Shown one piece after another: positions 35,614 through 44,679 of a stretch of DNA of 64,000 bases. The notes beneath the pieces are model-generated. The model saw only the letters and a program-made list of their open reading frames with translations. It ran no database searches and was not told the DNA's origin. The first letter of the stretch is position 1, and each line of letters starts with the position of its first letter. The position numbers and the translations under genes were made by a program. The DNA is taken from the NCBI RefSeq assembly GCF_001612805.1, contig NZ_BDBD01000021.1, positions 186,001 through 250,000 on the forward strand, written 5' to 3'. This stretch comes from Nocardia coubleae NBRC 108252. GTDB taxonomy: Bacteria; Actinomycetota; Actinomycetes; Mycobacteriales; Mycobacteriaceae.

Positions 35614-36663
35614 ATGACCATGGCTCCTGACCGGGTCCGGACACGTTTTCCGGAGATCAGCACGCGCACCTGGGAGCACCCGGCCGACCGCACCGCGCTG
35701 GTGACACTGCGGTCGCTGAGCGGGTTCGACACGGTGCTGCGCGCGCTGTCGAGCCTGCTGCGGGAACGCCAGCACCGGTTGCTCTACCTGGCCACCGCGG
35801 TGCGGGTCGACGATCGCCAGTTCCGCACCCTGCACCAGTTGCGCGCCGACTGTGTCGGCGTGCTCGACGCGCAGGTCACGCCGGAGATGTTCGTGCTGCA
35901 GGACCCGTCGGTGAACGCCTTCACCATCGGGATGGACAAGCCGTTCATCGTGCTCACCACCGGCCTGCTCGAGTTGATGGACACCGAGGAGCTGCGGTTC
36001 GTCGTCGGGCACGAACTCGGGCACGCGCTGTCCGGGCACGCCGTGTACCGCACGATGCTGATGCATCTGATGCGGTTGTCGGCCTCGGTGGGCTGGATGC
36101 CGGTGGGTGGCTGGGCGCTGCGCGCGATCGTCGCGGCGCTGATGGAGTGGAGCCGCAAGTCCGAACTGTCCGGCGACCGCGCGGGGCTGCTGTGCTGTCA
36201 GGACGTGGACGCCTCGGTGCGCGTGCACATGAAGACGGCGGGCGGCGCCTGGCTGAAGGAGATGAACCACGGCGCCTTCCTCGACCAGGCCGACGACTAC
36301 CTGCGGTCGGGCGACCTGCGCGACGGGGTGCTCAAGCTGCTCAACCTGGAATTGCAGTCGCATCCGTTCTCGGTGTTGCGCGCCGCCGAACTGCGCCGCT
36401 GGATCCAGTCCGGCGAATACGACCGGGTCCTCTCGGGTACCTATCCGCGACGCGAGCAGGATCGCAACGCGCGCATCAGCGACGAGGTGAAGGAGGCGGC
36501 CCGCCACTACCGCGAGTCGTTCGACCAGTCCGAGGACATGCTGGTGCGCACCGTGCGCGATCTGGGGCGCGATGTGGGATCGGCGGTGAACACCGTCGGC
36601 CAGGAAGTCGGCCGTACCGTCGCCGACCTGGGCAAACGTTTCGACGACTGGCGTAAGAACTGA
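35614..36663 (+). CDS. M48-family metalloprotease
   Basis: A 349-residue zinc protease with HELGHALSGH at about residue 134 (HExxH) and the third ligand probably in SELSGDRAG at about 187. One amphipathic or membrane segment (MLMHLMRLSASVGWMPVGGWALRAIVAALM) follows the active site. The C-terminal 90 residues are charged and helical (VRTVRDLGRDVGSAVNTVGQ), possibly for self-association. Related M48 proteins act in membrane or envelope quality control. ATG 35614 has GAGGGGGG about 10 nt upstream. Position matches the Rv2400c-Rv2402 interval loosely. Confidence 0.88.
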   Translation: MTMAPDRVRTRFPEISTRTWEHPADRTALVTLRSLSGFDTVLRALSSLLRERQHRLLYLATAVRVDDRQFRTLHQLRADCVGVLDAQVTPEMFVLQDPSVNAFTIGMDKPFIVLTTGLLELMDTEELRFVVGHELGHALSGHAVYRTMLMHLMRLSASVGWMPVGGWALRAIVAALMEWSRKSELSGDRAGLLCCQDVDASVRVHMKTAGGAWLKEMNHGAFLDQADDYLRSGDLRDGVLKLLNLELQSHPFSVLRAAELRRWIQSGEYDRVLSGTYPRREQDRNARISDEVKEAARHYRESFDQSEDMLVRTVRDLGRDVGSAVNTVGQEVGRTVADLGKRFDDWRKN

Positions 36664-36670
36664 GCCGGCC

Positions 36671-36701
36671 GACCGGTGTGCGCTATCGGCGCGCGCCGGT
36701 C
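36671..36701. terminator. Hairpin between convergent genes
   Basis: A 13-bp RNA stem containing two G-U pairs (GACCGGTGTGCGC with GCGCGCGCCGGTC), loop 5 nt, starts 7 nt after the M48 stop and touches the stop of the minus-strand microprotein. Confidence 0.65.
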
Positions 36702-36777
36702 ACCTGGTGAAGAACCAGGCGATGACGACCAGGACGAGCAGGGCGACGAGGGCGAGCTGAACGCGCGAACGTGGCAT
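36700..36777 (-). CDS. 25-residue single-helix membrane microprotein
   Basis: The frame starts at ATG 36777 and encodes a basic N-terminus (MPRSRVQ), a hydrophobic stretch of about 16 residues (LALVALLVLVVIAWFF) and TR. Its start overlaps the stop of the upstream membrane protein (TGATG), a strong sign of coupled translation. It is too short for routine gene calling. Function is unknown; a partner subunit of the upstream protein is possible. Confidence 0.5.
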   Translation of the reverse strand: MPRSRVQLALVALLVLVVIAWFFTR

Positions 36778-37016
36778 CAGCGGGCACCGCTGCCGACGGT
36801 GGGGCGTGCCGGAGCCGGCGCCGGGACGGGTGCGAGCTCGGGGCGGTCGTCGCGGCCGAGCGCCCGGAAGATCGCGCGCAGGGCGCGGTCGAGGCCGTAG
36901 GCGATGGCGAAGCTGATCGGGACCATGCCGACCAGGACGACGAGGAATTGGGGAATGAACGGCAGCCCGGCCACCCACAGTTCGAAGCCGTCCCACCATC
37001 CTGCGATCCGTTGCAC
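36777..37016 (-). CDS. Small membrane protein of unknown function
   Basis: A 79-residue product from GTG 37016, with AGGGTGG 5 nt upstream. It has an amphipathic N-terminus (QRIAGWWDGFELWVAGL), a membrane segment (FIPQFLVVLVGMVPISFAIAYGL), a basic helix (DRALRAIFRALGRDD) and a Pro/Ala-rich tail. It is divergent from the GH15 gene and coupled to a downstream 25-residue frame. No family was recognised. Confidence 0.65.
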   Translation of the reverse strand: MQRIAGWWDGFELWVAGLPFIPQFLVVLVGMVPISFAIAYGLDRALRAIFRALGRDDRPELAPVPAPAPARPTVGSGAR

Positions 37017-37112
37017 GACGACCACCCTAGTCGGTCGTCGTGAACACCCCTCACGACCGGGCGGTTCATCCGGTGCGGTGGACGCGGGCCGACATCGCAC
37101 AGATCATGGGGT

Positions 37113-39083
37113 ATGCCCTCTTCTCACGAAGACAGCCTGCCGATTCTGACGCCGGTGCTCTCGAGTGGTCGACGAGGCGCCTTCCCACCGATCGACGACT
37201 ACGCCTTTCTGTCCGACTGTGAGACCAACTGCCTGATCGCCAGCAGCGGCTCGGTGGAGTGGATGTGTGTGCCGCGGCCGGACTCGCCGAGCGTGTTCGG
37301 CGCCGTCCTCGATCGTGCCGCCGGCCATTTCCGGATCGGCCCGTACGGCGTGCACGTGCCCGCCGCGCGGCGTTACCTGCCCGGCGGGATGATCCTGGAG
37401 ACGACCTGGCAGACCGAGACCGGCTGGATGATCGTGCGCGACGCGCTGGTCCTCGGCCCGTGGCACAACACCACCTCGCGTTCGCGCAGCTTCCGCCGCA
37501 CCCCGATGGACTGGGACGCCGAGCACATCCTGCTGCGGACGGTGAAGTGTGTGAGCGGCACGGTGGAACTGGAGATGAGCTGCGAGCCGTCGTTCGACTA
37601 CCACCGCGACGGTGCGCGCTGGGAGTACACCGGCAAGGTGTACGAGCAGGCCACCGCGTCGTGCGCCGCCGACGACTCCTGCCCGAGCCTGACACTCACC
37701 ACCGATCTGCGGCTCGGGTTGGAGGGCCGCGAGGCGCGGGCACGGACCAGGCTGAGCGAGGGCGACAACAGATTCGTCGCGCTCACCTGGTCGGAACTGC
37801 CCGCGCCCGCCACCTTCGACGAGGCGGCCGACAAGATGTGGACCACGGCCGAATGCTGGCGGCGCTGGATCACCCTCGGCGATTTCCCCGACCACCCGTG
37901 GCGCAACTATCTGCAGCGCAGCGCTCTCACCCTCAAGGGCCTCACCTACGCCCCCACCGGCGCCCTGCTCGCCGCGCCGACCACATCGCTGCCGGAAACC
38001 CCTGGCGGCGAACGCAATTGGGACTACCGCTACACCTGGGTGCGCGACTCGAGTTTCGCGCTGTGGGGCTTGTACACCCTCGGTCTCGACCACGAGGCCG
38101 ACGACTTCTTCAACTTCCTCAACGACGTGACCACCGGCGACAACGGCGACGCCGTCCCCCTGCAGGTGCTCTACGGTATCGGCGGCGAACGCCACCTCAC
38201 CGAGGAAACGTTGCCCGAGCTGTCGGGCTACGACTACTCCCAGCCGGTCCGGATCGGCAACGCCGCCTACGACCAGGACCAGCACGACATCTGGGGCACC
38301 ATGCTCGACGCGGTGTACCTGCACATGAAATCGCGTCAGCAGGTGCCGGATTCGTTGTGGCCCATGCTCGAACGCACGGTGAACGCGGCGATCGACCACT
38401 GGCATGAACCCGATCGCGGCATCTGGGAGGTACGCGGCGAACCGCAGCACTTCACCGCGTCGAAGGTGATGTGCTGGGTAGCGCTCGACCGTGGCGCCCG
38501 GCTGGCACAGCTGCACGGCAAGCACACCCACGCGACGCGCTGGTTCGAGATCGCCGAGGAGATCCGCGAGGACGTCCTGGCCAACGGCGTCGATGCCGAC
38601 GGGGTGTTCACGCAGACCTATGGCGGCACCACCCTCGACGCCTCCCTGCTGCTGATCGTGCTCACCCGGTTCCTGCCCGCCGACGACCCCCGGGTGCGGG
38701 CCACGGTGCTCGCCATCGCCGACCGGCTCACCGTGTCCGGGCTTGTCCTGCGCTACGACACCGACACCACCGACGACGGGTTGTCCGGCGAGGAGGGCAC
38801 TTTCACGATCTGCTCGTTCTGGCTGGTGTCGGCGCTGGTGGAGATCGGTGAGCTCGAACGCGCCACCCACCTGTGCGAACGGCTGCTCGGGCTGGCGAGC
38901 CCGCTACGGCTCTACGCCGAGGAGATCGATCCGCGCACGGGCAGGCACCTGGGCAACTACCCGCAGGCGTTCACCCACCTGGCTCTCATCAATGCGGTGA
39001 CCCATGTGATCCGGGCCGAGGACTCGCGTCAGGCCGGTCAGTTCCAGCCCGCCCACACCCCGGTACACCAGTCGAGTCAGTAG
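37113..39083 (+). CDS. Glycoside hydrolase family 15 protein
   Basis: A 656-residue GH15 protein, equivalent by position to Rv2402. The N-terminal beta-sandwich begins PPIDDYAFLSDCETNCLIASSGSVEWMCVPRPDSPSVFG; the (alpha/alpha)6 barrel carries ERNWDYRYTWVRDSSFALW and DQDQHDIWGTMLDAVYLH. Mycobacterial and other actinobacterial members of this branch include trehalases; glucoamylase or trehalase activity cannot be separated here. No signal peptide is seen, so it is likely cytoplasmic. The 3' end overlaps the convergent dynamin gene by 7 nt. Confidence 0.9.
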   Translation: MPSSHEDSLPILTPVLSSGRRGAFPPIDDYAFLSDCETNCLIASSGSVEWMCVPRPDSPSVFGAVLDRAAGHFRIGPYGVHVPAARRYLPGGMILETTWQTETGWMIVRDALVLGPWHNTTSRSRSFRRTPMDWDAEHILLRTVKCVSGTVELEMSCEPSFDYHRDGARWEYTGKVYEQATASCAADDSCPSLTLTTDLRLGLEGREARARTRLSEGDNRFVALTWSELPAPATFDEAADKMWTTAECWRRWITLGDFPDHPWRNYLQRSALTLKGLTYAPTGALLAAPTTSLPETPGGERNWDYRYTWVRDSSFALWGLYTLGLDHEADDFFNFLNDVTTGDNGDAVPLQVLYGIGGERHLTEETLPELSGYDYSQPVRIGNAAYDQDQHDIWGTMLDAVYLHMKSRQQVPDSLWPMLERTVNAAIDHWHEPDRGIWEVRGEPQHFTASKVMCWVALDRGARLAQLHGKHTHATRWFEIAEEIREDVLANGVDADGVFTQTYGGTTLDASLLLIVLTRFLPADDPRVRATVLAIADRLTVSGLVLRYDTDTTDDGLSGEEGTFTICSFWLVSALVEIGELERATHLCERLLGLASPLRLYAEEIDPRTGRHLGNYPQAFTHLALINAVTHVIRAEDSRQAGQFQPAHTPVHQSSQ

Positions 39084-40891
39084 GCGAGCTTCTCGGCCCG
39101 TGCGCGCAGCGCGGCCACCGTGCGCAGTCCGGCGTCGATCTCGGTGAGGCGCAACTCGCGGTGGTCGCCGTAGCGCAGCCCGGTCTCCTCGGCAGCGCGC
39201 AGTGCCTCCTCGGCGGTGCGCGACACCTCGGCGGCGATCTCGGTGTAGTGGTCGCGCAGCACCCGCTGCAGCGTGCGCAGCCGGTTGCGGGACTCCTTGC
39301 CCACCTGGAAGATCACGTCGTCGGCGAGCCGGGCGACGGCCACCTTGGCCTCGGCCTGCCTGCGCTGCTTGCGGTTTCGCCGGTCGTCCCACAGCGCGTT
39401 CACACCGAGCAGCACGCCCGCGCCCGCCGAGTACCAGTTCACCAGCGACATACCGAGCAGGCTGGTGGCGAGACCCACCATCAGGATGCCGCCGTAGGAG
39501 CCGCGCAGGGCCGACAGGAACTGCTGTCCCACACCGGCTTTGGCGCTCTCCAACGGTTCCAGCGGTTGTACCGGTTCGAGCACCTCGCCCGGATTGGTGA
39601 GGCGCAGCTCCGGCAGCGGCGGGGTGCGGTTGTCGGGCGGGAACTTCGCGGCCACCTGCTCGGACAGCTCGACGGCACGGTAGTGCGCCATCACGAAGTT
39701 CTCCTCGACCGCCTCACAGATCCGCGCGTCGAGTTCGGTGGCGAAATCGGCCCACTTGCGAGCCGGGTCGATCCGCGAGATCTCGGCCTCGGCCTCCCGG
39801 ACCAGGCTGCGCAGCCGGTGGCGCAGGTCGTGTTCGATATCGGCGCCCAGTTCGGCGCTGCCGTCGACCAGGGTGACCTGCCAGGTGGCGGTGCGCTGAC
39901 GCAGCTGATCGGCCTCGGTACGGGCGGCGGCCAGCCGCTGCGTGATCTCGGCGCGGCGGCGCGGATCGCGCAGGGTGTCGGCCTCGGCGCGCAGGGTGAC
40001 GGTGAGCTGGTCGGTGACCAGCGCGATATCGCGCACCGCCGCGGTCACCGCGACCGAATCGGCGCGGGCGACCACGAATTCGCGCAGATGATCGATGAGC
40101 TGGGGCACCCCGGATTCGATATCGCGCCGCGGGTCACGGGTCTCGCCCGCCTGGCGGTGCAGCACCGCCGACACGGGGGCGACAGCGAAGTTCAGGCCCG
40201 CTTCGTCGAGCAGGACCCGGTTGCGGCGCTGGGTGAGCGACCAGTGCGGGTTGCGGTCGATCTTGGTGAGCACACACACCACCGACGGGCAGACCCGTTC
40301 GACGCGGCGCAGGTAGTCCAGCTGAGCCGGGGTGAGTTCGGCGGCCGAGTCGGTGGCGTAGAGGACCACGTCGGCGGCGGCGATCATCGACCAGGCCGCT
40401 TTGTCGTGGGTGGTCGCGCCCGGTGCGTCCATCACCACGAGGCCGTCGGCGAGCAGGGGGCTCGGCTCGGCGAATTCGGCGCGCACGACGCCGAGCGAGA
40501 TCAGCGCCGGGCCGGGGTCGAGCGGGTCCACCGGCACGCGCTCGATCCGGCCGCGCGGGTCCGACTTCACCAGCGTCGCGGTCGGTGTCCGGCCGTATTC
40601 GACGATCACCGGCACGCTCGGCTTGCCGTCGGTGGCGCTGACCGGGGTGCCGACCATGCTGTTGACCAGGGTGCTCATCCCGGCGCCCGGTTCGCCGACG
40701 ACGACCATGCGCACCCGGGGATCGGTGAGCCGTGCCCGCACCATGCCGAGGCGGGCATCGAGGTCGTCGCGCCCGCCGGAGCGGACCAGGTCCCGCAATT
40801 CGTCGACGAGCGAGACCACCGGTGCCATCGCGTCCGGGTGCTTTACCGTCGCGGTCTGCAGTCCGGTCGCGGCAGACAACCTGTTCCTCAC
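39077..40891 (-). CDS. IniA-like dynamin GTPase with altered P-loop
   Basis: A 604-residue bacterial dynamin-like protein. The GTPase domain keeps G3 DAPG at 155-158 and G4 TKID at 209-212, but the P-loop reads GEPGAGMST at 66-74: methionine replaces the lysine of GxxxxGKS. The middle is long coiled helix. A hydrophobic paddle-like hairpin lies at about 465-500 (GGILMVGLATSLLGMSLVNWYSAGAGVLLG), followed by more helix. IniA in mycobacteria mediates membrane fission under cell-wall stress. GTG 40891 is chosen. The upstream PGYDG-repeat gene ends 33 nt before it, recalling the iniB-iniA order. Confidence 0.85.
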   Translation of the reverse strand: MRNRLSAATGLQTATVKHPDAMAPVVSLVDELRDLVRSGGRDDLDARLGMVRARLTDPRVRMVVVGEPGAGMSTLVNSMVGTPVSATDGKPSVPVIVEYGRTPTATLVKSDPRGRIERVPVDPLDPGPALISLGVVRAEFAEPSPLLADGLVVMDAPGATTHDKAAWSMIAAADVVLYATDSAAELTPAQLDYLRRVERVCPSVVCVLTKIDRNPHWSLTQRRNRVLLDEAGLNFAVAPVSAVLHRQAGETRDPRRDIESGVPQLIDHLREFVVARADSVAVTAAVRDIALVTDQLTVTLRAEADTLRDPRRRAEITQRLAAARTEADQLRQRTATWQVTLVDGSAELGADIEHDLRHRLRSLVREAEAEISRIDPARKWADFATELDARICEAVEENFVMAHYRAVELSEQVAAKFPPDNRTPPLPELRLTNPGEVLEPVQPLEPLESAKAGVGQQFLSALRGSYGGILMVGLATSLLGMSLVNWYSAGAGVLLGVNALWDDRRNRKQRRQAEAKVAVARLADDVIFQVGKESRNRLRTLQRVLRDHYTEIAAEVSRTAEEALRAAEETGLRYGDHRELRLTEIDAGLRTVAALRARAEKLAY

Positions 40892-40924
40892 TCTCGTTGC
40901 ATGGGCCCGGTCCTCGTTCTGGGA

Positions 40925-43294
40925 CTAGACGAAGTCGTACCCAGCGTGCGCGGTGGGAAACGCCGACGACAAGTCGGCGGCACCGACGCCCGGCTCGAAC
41001 AGACCGGCCGAGGCGCCATAGTAGCCGCCGTCGTGCTGATCGAACTCGGCGGCGATGGGCTTGGTCTCGATGACCGGCGGTTTCACCGGTGCGACGGTCG
41101 GCGCCACCGTGGCGGGCGGGGTGACCACCGCGGGCGGGTCGACGTCGACGGTCGGTTGCTTGGTCGGCGCGGTCGGCTGCTGTGTGGGTACGGTCGCCGT
41201 CGGAACCGACGCGGTCGGGCCGGTGGGGTCGGCGGGCGTATCGACGCTGGGGGTGCTCGGCGTGGTCGCGCCCGTGCCGGGGCCGGTGGTGAGGTCGTCG
41301 TCGGGGTAGGTGGGCGTCACCGGAACGGTGACTCCGGTGGTCGGCACGGTGACCGTCGGCACCGTCACGTCGGGGCGTGTTGTCGGGACGGTCACGGTCG
41401 GCACCTCGGGCAGCTTCACCGTCGAGGGCGTGCTGAGGTCGACGGTCGTCGGCGTCGACGGCGGAGTGACGGTGGGCAGGGTTGTCGGCGTGCTGGTCGA
41501 AGGCTCGGGAACCACAACGGGTTTGGTGACCGGCGCCGGAGCGAGCAGACCCGGTACAGCCGCCGCGGGTGCGGTGAGCGGGGACGCACCCGCCGGACCG
41601 CCGAGCACGTTGGCGATGGGGGTGGTCGCCGCGTCGGGCTGGATGGTGGTCTGCAGGGGTGTGCTGACCACCGGGCTCGGTGCGATCGGCGCGGCGATGA
41701 CCGGAACCGGAGCCGGGACCGGGGCGACGGGTGCCGGAGCGGGTGCCGCGGCGACCGGTGCGGGTGCGATGGCGGCGGGGGCCGGAGCGATCGGCGCCGG
41801 GGCCGCCGGCGCGGGGGCGACGGGCGCCATGGCGGTGGGCGCGGGCACACCGGTCACCGGCGCTACGCCGCCCGGGGCCGCATGGCCGGGGGCCGGAGCG
41901 GACTGACCCGGGACGACCGTGCCTTGCGTCGGTGCGGTCTGACCCGGTCCGGTGTGACCGGGCGCGGTGGCGCCGGGCACGGCCGACCCGCCAGAGCCGG
42001 GCGCGGTGGCACCGGGCAAGGCCGATCCGCCGGGGCCGGGTGTGACGGAATCGGTCTGACCGGGTGCGCCGGGCGCGGGCTGACCGGGTGCGCTCTGTCC
42101 GGGTGCGAGGGACCCACCGGTCGAGCCGGGAGCAGTCGATGCGGGCAGATCCGCGGATCCTGGGAGACCAGGGCTCGCCGCAGGGGCCTCGGAGCCGGGC
42201 AGCGCCGGACCCGTCGATCCACCGGGTACGTCCGAACCGGGCAGTGCCGGGCCGGTCGCGGCACCGGGTACCCCATTCGCCGCACCGTCGAGCGGTGCGG
42301 GCTCGCCGGGGATGCGAATTCCGTCGCCGAGCCACTGGCTGTAGTCGTCGAGTGCGTCGCCGACATTGCCGACCTGCACGTCGACCTTCATCTGGGAGGT
42401 GAACCACACACCGTCGAGCCCGGCGTGCATGTCGACCTGCCAGTCGGAGGTCACCATCGCACCGAAGCCGTCGAACAGGCCACCGATGCCGTCGAAGGCG
42501 CCGCCGGGGCCGGCGACCTGGCTTGCCCCGTCGGAGCCGGGCAGCCCACCGAAACCGGGCAGGCCGTGGTCGTAGCCGGGGATCCCGCCGTCGTAGCCGG
42601 GGATGCCCGCACCGGGCAGGCCGTCGTAGCCGGGGATGCCGATGCCGCCGCCGGGGACACCGTCGTAACCGGGGATACCGCCGGGGAGGCCGTCGTATCC
42701 CGGGATGCCGATGCCGGGAATGCCGTCGAGTTCGGGGAATCCGGCGCCCGGCTGTCCGGCGCCGGGCTGGCCGGCGCTCGGCTTGTCGGTGCCCGGGATG
42801 CCGAAGCCGCTGTCGCCGTAGCCCGGTTTGGGCCCGTAGGAGGGGATGCCGATGCCGTTCGACGAATCGTCGTCGTCGGTGCCGGGAATCCGCATGCCCT
42901 GGTCACCGTCGGAACCCGGAATCTCGGGGCGCCAACCGCTTTCGCGTGGCTGCGAGGTCAGCGTGACATCGCCGTCCATGGGGCGCTGCGTACCGAAGGG
43001 GCTGTAGGGCAACGGGTTCGGCGCCGGTTCCGCGGGCAGGTCGGGAAACGTGAGGACCGGGCTCGGTGCGTCGGGTTCCGGGTCGCTCGGCACCTGCGAC
43101 GACCAGCCGGCGTAGCGGCTGTCGGCATTGCTGCTGCCCTGTTCCGGGCTCGTCCCGTTGGCGGCGACCAGCGCGCCACCGGTGACGTACGCGCCGGCCC
43201 GCGCCACCCGAGCAACACCGTTGGCCACCAGGTAGGCCGTGTCGGTGCCGTCGGCGCGCGCGTCATCGTCGTCGAAAGGCAGTTCCCGCGTCAT
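40925..43294 (-). CDS. Long Pro/Gly-rich repeat protein preceding the dynamin gene
   Basis: A 789-residue protein with an acidic start (MTRELPFDDDD), a short Ala/Val helix (YLVANGVARVARAGAYVTGG), a Gly/Pro region with GIPGYDG repeats at about 190-245, a conserved-looking core (DWQVDMHAGLDGVWFTSQMKVDVQVGNVGDALDDYSQWL) at about 280-320, then several hundred residues of PGS/PGQTAPG and APAPVAP repeats. No signal peptide is visible. ATG 43294 has GGAG 7 nt upstream. By position and composition it resembles IniB, which precedes IniA, though no IniB N-terminal domain is seen. Function is unknown. Confidence 0.75.
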   Translation of the reverse strand: MTRELPFDDDDARADGTDTAYLVANGVARVARAGAYVTGGALVAANGTSPEQGSSNADSRYAGWSSQVPSDPEPDAPSPVLTFPDLPAEPAPNPLPYSPFGTQRPMDGDVTLTSQPRESGWRPEIPGSDGDQGMRIPGTDDDDSSNGIGIPSYGPKPGYGDSGFGIPGTDKPSAGQPGAGQPGAGFPELDGIPGIGIPGYDGLPGGIPGYDGVPGGGIGIPGYDGLPGAGIPGYDGGIPGYDHGLPGFGGLPGSDGASQVAGPGGAFDGIGGLFDGFGAMVTSDWQVDMHAGLDGVWFTSQMKVDVQVGNVGDALDDYSQWLGDGIRIPGEPAPLDGAANGVPGAATGPALPGSDVPGGSTGPALPGSEAPAASPGLPGSADLPASTAPGSTGGSLAPGQSAPGQPAPGAPGQTDSVTPGPGGSALPGATAPGSGGSAVPGATAPGHTGPGQTAPTQGTVVPGQSAPAPGHAAPGGVAPVTGVPAPTAMAPVAPAPAAPAPIAPAPAAIAPAPVAAAPAPAPVAPVPAPVPVIAAPIAPSPVVSTPLQTTIQPDAATTPIANVLGGPAGASPLTAPAAAVPGLLAPAPVTKPVVVPEPSTSTPTTLPTVTPPSTPTTVDLSTPSTVKLPEVPTVTVPTTRPDVTVPTVTVPTTGVTVPVTPTYPDDDLTTGPGTGATTPSTPSVDTPADPTGPTASVPTATVPTQQPTAPTKQPTVDVDPPAVVTPPATVAPTVAPVKPPVIETKPIAAEFDQHDGGYYGASAGLFEPGVGAADLSSAFPTAHAGYDFV
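42550..42720 (-). repeat. PGYDG pentapeptide-type coding repeat
   Basis: Four PGYDG and one PGYDH unit, spaced by LPG/VPGG linkers, lie in the Pro/Gly-rich protein. The form is elastin- or collagen-like. Confidence 0.75.
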
Positions 43295-43481
43295 TCTTGC
43301 TCCACCACTCGCATCGCTGACTCTCCCCACCCACGAAACGAGGCGAAGTGAAGATCATCCAACACTAATTGCCCGGATCTGTACTGTCATTTCCACCAGG
43401 ACGACCGGTCCCACCTTATGGCGAGCAACGCCTTTCGGCGAGCCGTCGGAACCGGGGGGACGCAGATCCCAAGAGAACTCT

Positions 43482-43514
43482 AACGATCGCTCAACGAAGC
43501 GTGAAGATCGCCTG
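43482..43514 (+). promoter_or_regulatory. Three 11-bp direct repeats ahead of the secreted protein/two-component genes
   Basis: Units AACGATCGCTC, AACGAAGCGTG and AAGATCGCCTG abut with an 11-bp period, typical of OmpR-family response-regulator sites. A TAnnnT-like TAGCGT follows. The gene two places downstream is an OmpR-type regulator, so autoregulation is plausible. Confidence 0.45.
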
Positions 43515-43573
43515 CCTAGCGTCGGTTTCGCCGACCGAGACGAGTCGGCGACCACACAGCCAGGAGACCGATC

Positions 43574-43951
43574 ATGACCACTTCCTCCCTGCGCCGCCGC
43601 ATCGGCGTCGTCACCGCGACCGTCGGCGGCGTGGCGCTGCTCACCGCGACCCTCAGCGGCGCCGCGCTCGCCGACCCCGGCGCACCCGACCGCGGCGAAC
43701 ACGTCCGGATCATCTGTACCGCCCCCGGCGGCGACCTGCCCGTGCCGCCCGAACCGCCGCTCGAACCGCGTATCGACCTCGAGCGTTTCCCCGCACATCC
43801 CGGCCACGACCGCACGATCCACATCGGCCCGGGCGCACCCGGCGAGCTGCCCGAGGGCGTCGAATGTGTGCGGATCGCACCGGGCGGGGAGCGGACCGTC
43901 GTCGAGCTGCCCGACGGCGCACGCCCCGCGCGCCCGGCTTTCCCGCGCTGA
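43574..43951 (+). CDS. Small secreted Pro-rich protein
   Basis: A 125-residue protein with a clear signal peptide: SLRRRIGVVTATVGGVALLTATLSGAALA, with cleavage likely after ALA near residue 33. The mature part is Pro/Arg/Glu-rich with two cysteines (IICTAPGG and GVECVRIAPGG) that could pair. No family was recognised. It lies 35 nt upstream of an OmpR-type regulator and histidine kinase on the same strand. It may be a sensor partner or a target of that system. Confidence 0.75.
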   Translation: MTTSSLRRRIGVVTATVGGVALLTATLSGAALADPGAPDRGEHVRIICTAPGGDLPVPPEPPLEPRIDLERFPAHPGHDRTIHIGPGAPGELPEGVECVRIAPGGERTVVELPDGARPARPAFPR

Positions 43952-43986
43952 CCTGCTGTGACGATCGATCGCACTAGGGTGAGCAG

Positions 43987-44679
43987 ATGACCGGACAGCA
44001 GATCTTGGTCGTCGACGACGAGGTCCGCGTGCTCGCGTCGCTGCGGCGCGGGCTGGAACTGTCGGGGTTCGAGGTGCTCACCGCGAGCGACGGCGCCGCT
44101 GCCCTCACCCTGGTGCGCTCGGCCGCACCCGACGCGATGGTGCTCGATGTGAACATGCCCGAGCTCGACGGCGTGGGCGTTGTCACGGCGTTGCGGGCAT
44201 TGGGCAACGACATCCCCATCTGCGTGCTCAGCGCCCGCAGCGCGGTGACCGACCGCATCGCCGCCCTGGAAAAGGGTGCCGACGACTACCTCACCAAGCC
44301 CTTCGACCTCGGCGAACTGGTGGCCCGGCTGCGGGCGTTGTTGCGGCGCAGGCCGGTCACCGGCGGGTCCAACGGCGAGACGATCCGTGTCGGTGCGGTG
44401 GCGATCGACCTGGCCGGGCACCGGGTGCACGCGGCCGGACGGCCGGTCGACCTGACCAAACGCGAGTTCGAACTGCTGGCGATGCTGGCCCGCAATGTGG
44501 GCATCGTGCTCGGTCGCGAACAGATCCTGTCCACCGTGTGGGGCTACGACTTCAGCACCGACACGAATGTGGTTGATGTGTTCGTGTCGTATCTACGCCG
44601 GAAATTGGAGGCCGACGGGGTGGAGCGAGTGGTGCACACCGTGCGCGGGGTCGGGTTCGTCATGCGGGAGCAGCCGTGA
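43987..44679 (+). CDS. OmpR-family response regulator (PrrA-like)
   Basis: A 230-residue regulator. The receiver domain has the acidic pair DDE at about 10-12, phospho-acceptor Asp54 (VLDVNMP) and Lys104 (LTKPF). The C-terminal winged helix has LTKREFELLAMLARN and VVDVFVSYLRRKLEADG, like mycobacterial PrrA. The kinase gene overlaps its stop (GTGA). The signal and targets are unknown; 11-bp repeats upstream of the operon may be its site. Confidence 0.93.
   Translation: MTGQQILVVDDEVRVLASLRRGLELSGFEVLTASDGAAALTLVRSAAPDAMVLDVNMPELDGVGVVTALRALGNDIPICVLSARSAVTDRIAALEKGADDYLTKPFDLGELVARLRALLRRRPVTGGSNGETIRVGAVAIDLAGHRVHAAGRPVDLTKREFELLAMLARNVGIVLGREQILSTVWGYDFSTDTNVVDVFVSYLRRKLEADGVERVVHTVRGVGFVMREQP

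Noticed and set aside
38873..43351. A 1,492-codon open frame on the + strand
   Set aside because: It is antisense to the dynamin and PGYDG-repeat genes; its composition (Gly/Arg/His-rich) mirrors the repeats on the other strand.
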